From Methanobacterium sp. (GTDB lineage: Archaea > Methanobacteriota > Methanobacteria > Methanobacteriales > Methanobacteriaceae), in contig JACRPY010000006.1 in the NCBI GenBank assembly GCA_016222945.1, forward strand, positions 334,787 through 398,786: DNA of 64,000 nt, given 5' to 3'. Below are positions 61,896-64,000 of this stretch, piece after piece. Positions within the stretch are counted from its first letter, which is position 1. Every line of letters begins with the position of its first letter. The notes under the pieces were generated by a model. That model had not been told where the DNA came from and made no database searches. It worked only from the letters and a program-made list of their open reading frames with translations. The position numbers and the translations under genes were made by a program.

Positions 61896-63284
61896 TTATT
61901 TATTTTGATGGTCAGATATTGATTTTTCAACCACTCTAATTATTGCATCATCTAAAAATTGGGTTCCACCATCAATTTCATCGGAAACAATGGGGATATT
62001 ATCACAGTATACTACATCTAAACCTGATTTTAGGGCATCTTTAGTTGCTACGTCAACTGCAGCAGCTTTTAACTCTGTAAGCATTATATCTGCATCATCA
62101 ATATATTTAACAATGTCTTTTTGAAGTAACGGTCTGTTAGAAAGATGAGGTGTTGTGCCAACAACTTTACAGCCATAATTATCTTCAAGATGTTTTACGA
62201 GCACTTTTTTTACTGAATCTGGAGCAGTTGTTGCAAATAGAACATTCTTATTGGTTATATCATCTAAAGGCTTTGGTCTAAAAAAGGTAGGTATAACTTC
62301 AGCTTCAGGATTAATTTCCTTTATAAACTCCATAATTCGTTTAACTTTTTTTGGACTTGCCATTGGCTCTTCACACATAGTAAGAATCACTAAATCTGCT
62401 AATTTTATTCTGTAAGGTCCAAAAAACATTTCTATATTGTATATCGGCTGATTAGCTCCTACGAGCACGATATGTCTGTTAGTTTTAATTGGGGGAATTG
62501 CAGCTCCGCTACCTTCCATAATTATAAAATCTGCATCAACTTCATTTGCAAGCTGAGCACCTTTTTTCATGTTGGTGATAAAAACATCCCCAGCCATACC
62601 ACCACCGCATCTACGGCATCCAATAGTTAAAACACGGCTCATCAAGGCATCTTCCCAGTGATCTGAAGCAGCGTGTACACCTTTATCTGATTGTTCCATC
62701 AAGTATTGAGGAGTGATTTTTATTTGATCTCCACGGACAATTTCAGGATTTTCAGGACCGCCTCTACCCATAGCTACAATACAAGGGTTATATTCTTTTT
62801 CATGAATTAATCTTGCTGCATAAGCAGATACTGCTGTTTTTCCAATTCTTTTTCCAGTACCTAATATTTTTAGAGATGGTTTTTTTAAAATATCATGTTC
62901 AGAGAGGGGGTCAAACTTAAAATCAGGTCCTTCATATGAAATTCCGTTTTCAAGTGCTATAGTTGCCATTTTAAATCTTTTAGAGTAATCAACTATGGGT
63001 TCATCACTTAAATCCATAACAACATCAGCATCATATTTTTTTATCATTTCACCGATAACATTATATGGAATTTTGTGATGATCATCACCAAAGTGTACTG
63101 GTCTTTCTAATTTTTCAGAGATTCCTTCTTCAGAAGCATCTCTTAATTTTTCAGTACCACCTATAAAAACAACAGCAACAATTTCATTGTGCTCTATATT
63201 ATCAAGCATGTCTAGAGCAGACTTTGTAACAGGCAAATAATGTTCTCCATCAACTAAACATATCATTTTCCTTAAACTTTTCAT
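61896..63284 (-). CDS. cpgS: cyclic 2,3-diphosphoglycerate synthetase
   Basis: This 462-residue enzyme makes cyclic 2,3-diphosphoglycerate from 2,3-bisphosphoglycerate and ATP, a solute and phosphate store found in some methanogens. The start MKSLRKMICLVDGEHYLPVT, the P-loop-like LGTGKRIGKTAVSAYAARLI at about 144-163, the block CRRCGGGMAGDVFITNMKKG, and FIIMEGSGAAIPPIKTNRHI match what I remember of the family. An ATG two codons earlier (63290) is possible. It converges with rpiA 22 bases away and is followed upstream by the UPF0058 gene on the same strand. Confidence 0.9.
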   Translation of the reverse strand: MKSLRKMICLVDGEHYLPVTKSALDMLDNIEHNEIVAVVFIGGTEKLRDASEEGISEKLERPVHFGDDHHKIPYNVIGEMIKKYDADVVMDLSDEPIVDYSKRFKMATIALENGISYEGPDFKFDPLSEHDILKKPSLKILGTGKRIGKTAVSAYAARLIHEKEYNPCIVAMGRGGPENPEIVRGDQIKITPQYLMEQSDKGVHAASDHWEDALMSRVLTIGCRRCGGGMAGDVFITNMKKGAQLANEVDADFIIMEGSGAAIPPIKTNRHIVLVGANQPIYNIEMFFGPYRIKLADLVILTMCEEPMASPKKVKRIMEFIKEINPEAEVIPTFFRPKPLDDITNKNVLFATTAPDSVKKVLVKHLEDNYGCKVVGTTPHLSNRPLLQKDIVKYIDDADIMLTELKAAAVDVATKDALKSGLDVVYCDNIPIVSDEIDGGTQFLDDAIIRVVEKSISDHQNK

Positions 63285-63362
63285 AAACATACCAGCCCTA
63301 TGTTATAATTAGAATATTTCCAATTTACGAAGTTAATATGCATCTATTTTAAATCAATAGAA

Positions 63363-63701
63363 TTAGATTATTTCTAAATTTCTATTTCTTTCATATTTTA
63401 GGACATTATCCTCATGCATGCGAATTATTTCCTTTCTTGACCGTTTAGCAAGTTCTGATAAGCCATTAACAACATTTGTGGGTGCTGCACCGTTATTCTT
63501 CCTGGCTAGTACCTCAGAAATTGAACTTGATAATACAAAAATAGCATATTTATGTTCGGCTTTTGTCCTGTGAATATGATGAGGACTTATATTAAGGCGG
63601 AAATATTCCTCGCATTCGTCTTTAACTTCGTATCCATCTTCTAAATATTTTAAAACATATACTAAAAACTGGTGTATTTGTATAAGCTCATCTTTATACA
63701 T
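63363..63701 (-). CDS. UPF0058 family protein
   Basis: This 112-residue protein matches the archaeal UPF0058 family as I recall it: MYKDELIQIHQFLVYVLKYL at the start and a helical body with NISPHHIHRTKAEHKYAIFV and LARKNNGAAPTNVVNGLSEL. The His-rich block hints at metal binding. GGAGGGG precedes the ATG by about 11 bases. The gene lies upstream of cpgS on the same strand with a gap of 78 bases. Function unknown. Confidence 0.82.
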   Translation of the reverse strand: MYKDELIQIHQFLVYVLKYLEDGYEVKDECEEYFRLNISPHHIHRTKAEHKYAIFVLSSSISEVLARKNNGAAPTNVVNGLSELAKRSRKEIIRMHEDNVLKYERNRNLEII

Positions 63702-64000
63702 ATTTACCGTGCCCCTCCGTTTATCAATCTGAAATTAAATTGCATGCTTTAGATATATTGTGTTGTATGCAACATCTAAAAAAGAATGATGAAGAATGTG
63801 CTCAACTAAAAATATCCTTTGACCTTTATGATTCTAAGAATTATCTATGATATACTTTTTGATGGTATTAATAGTATAAAACAATGTAAAATTTTTAAGT
63901 TAATTACTAATAGAATAGTAATAATATAAATAAAATCACTTTTTTGGGTAAATATTTAAATTTAATTCAACAACTAACAATTGTGATATGATGGAAATTT
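63702..64000. other. intergenic region at the right edge
   Basis: These 299 bases hold the UPF0058 promoter region on the minus strand. An imperfect inverted repeat (TTTAGAT at about 63749, ATCTAAA at about 63774) is present. At the edge, GTGATATGATGG could be the beginning of a plus-strand gene, with ATG at 63988 or 63991, but too little is visible. Confidence 0.35.

Noticed and set aside
63767..63850. 27-codon frame on the plus strand near the right edge
   Set aside because: No ribosome-binding site, no recognisable motif, and short frames of this length are expected by chance.
63988..64000. Possible start of a plus-strand gene at the right edge
   Set aside because: Only three or four codons are visible; GTGAT before ATG is suggestive but insufficient.
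1..64000. CRISPR arrays, tRNA or rRNA genes, insertion sequences, replication origin
   Set aside because: No regular spaced repeats, no tRNA-like TTCGA arm within a cloverleaf, no transposase and no Cdc6/ORB pattern were seen by eye.

Overview
This window is a piece of an archaeal chromosome, almost certainly from a mesophilic, AT-rich Methanobacterium-like methanogen (order Methanobacteriales). The evidence is the gene content: the start of Mer (F420-dependent methylene-H4MPT reductase) at the left edge, AtwA (methyl-CoM reductase activation), AksA and a homoaconitase (coenzyme B pathway), CofC (F420), cyclic 2,3-diphosphoglycerate synthetase, sn-glycerol-1-phosphate dehydrogenase, TBP, Alba, FEN1 and a protein built from pseudomurein-binding-type repeats. 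Genes are closely packed, Shine-Dalgarno sites of the GGAGGTGA type are common, and TTG and GTG starts are frequent. I saw no rRNA, tRNA, CRISPR array or insertion sequence.

Layout. 0-2.4 kb: Mer start, small hypothetical genes, Alba. 2.5-15.7 kb, all on the minus strand: a likely single transcription unit of about 13 kb. It encodes, in order, a phosphopantetheinyl transferase, a 2,619-residue two-module nonribosomal peptide synthetase (NRPS) ending in a reductase domain, a MATE exporter fused to an RsbW-like ATPase domain, a STAS anti-anti-sigma protein, an RsbW-like kinase and a membrane-bound RsbU-like phosphatase. It reads as synthesis, export and partner-switch control of one secreted small peptide. 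15.9-25.8 kb: accessory genes (nucleotide-cyclase-like protein, zinc-ribbon/HEAT protein, MFS exporter flanked by decayed transporter tails, SNase lipoprotein, DedA, CDF, TPR protein, a tandem pair of zinc-ribbon membrane proteins). 25.8-33.7 kb: housekeeping genes (fen1, chorismate-lyase-like, homoaconitase, aksA, CYTH, tbp, serB-coiled coil).

33.8-38.5 kb, minus strand: a tight seven-gene cluster encoding a small membrane protein, a Roadblock/LC7 protein, a degenerate KaiC-like domain fused to a Ras-like GTPase, two active-looking KaiC-like ATPases that share a nearly identical 130-bp tract, a Cys-containing protein and a TPR protein. It looks like an MglA/MglB-type GTPase switch coupled to RecA/KaiC ATPases, and it is my best candidate for an undescribed system. 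38.8-43.4 kb: pseudomurein-repeat protein, membrane protein, cbiT, ubiX, HD hydrolase, moaE, nadM. 43.6-45.4 kb: atwA behind a perfect 22-bp palindrome.

45.4-50.7 kb: an oxygen and redox defence block (flavin reductase, UspA, pyrimidine-dimer glycosylase, two rubredoxins, FprA, ferritin, peroxiredoxin, superoxide dismutase). The superoxide dismutase gene has an in-frame amber codon before the last two metal ligands. 50.8-64 kb: PaaK-like ligase with ACT protein, zinc-ribbon protease, zinc-ribbon SHOCT protein, thiD, cofC, proS, a 33-residue very basic protein gene, egsA, UPF0179, rpiA, cpgS, UPF0058.

All functional calls rest on motif reading and memory of protein families; no database search was run.
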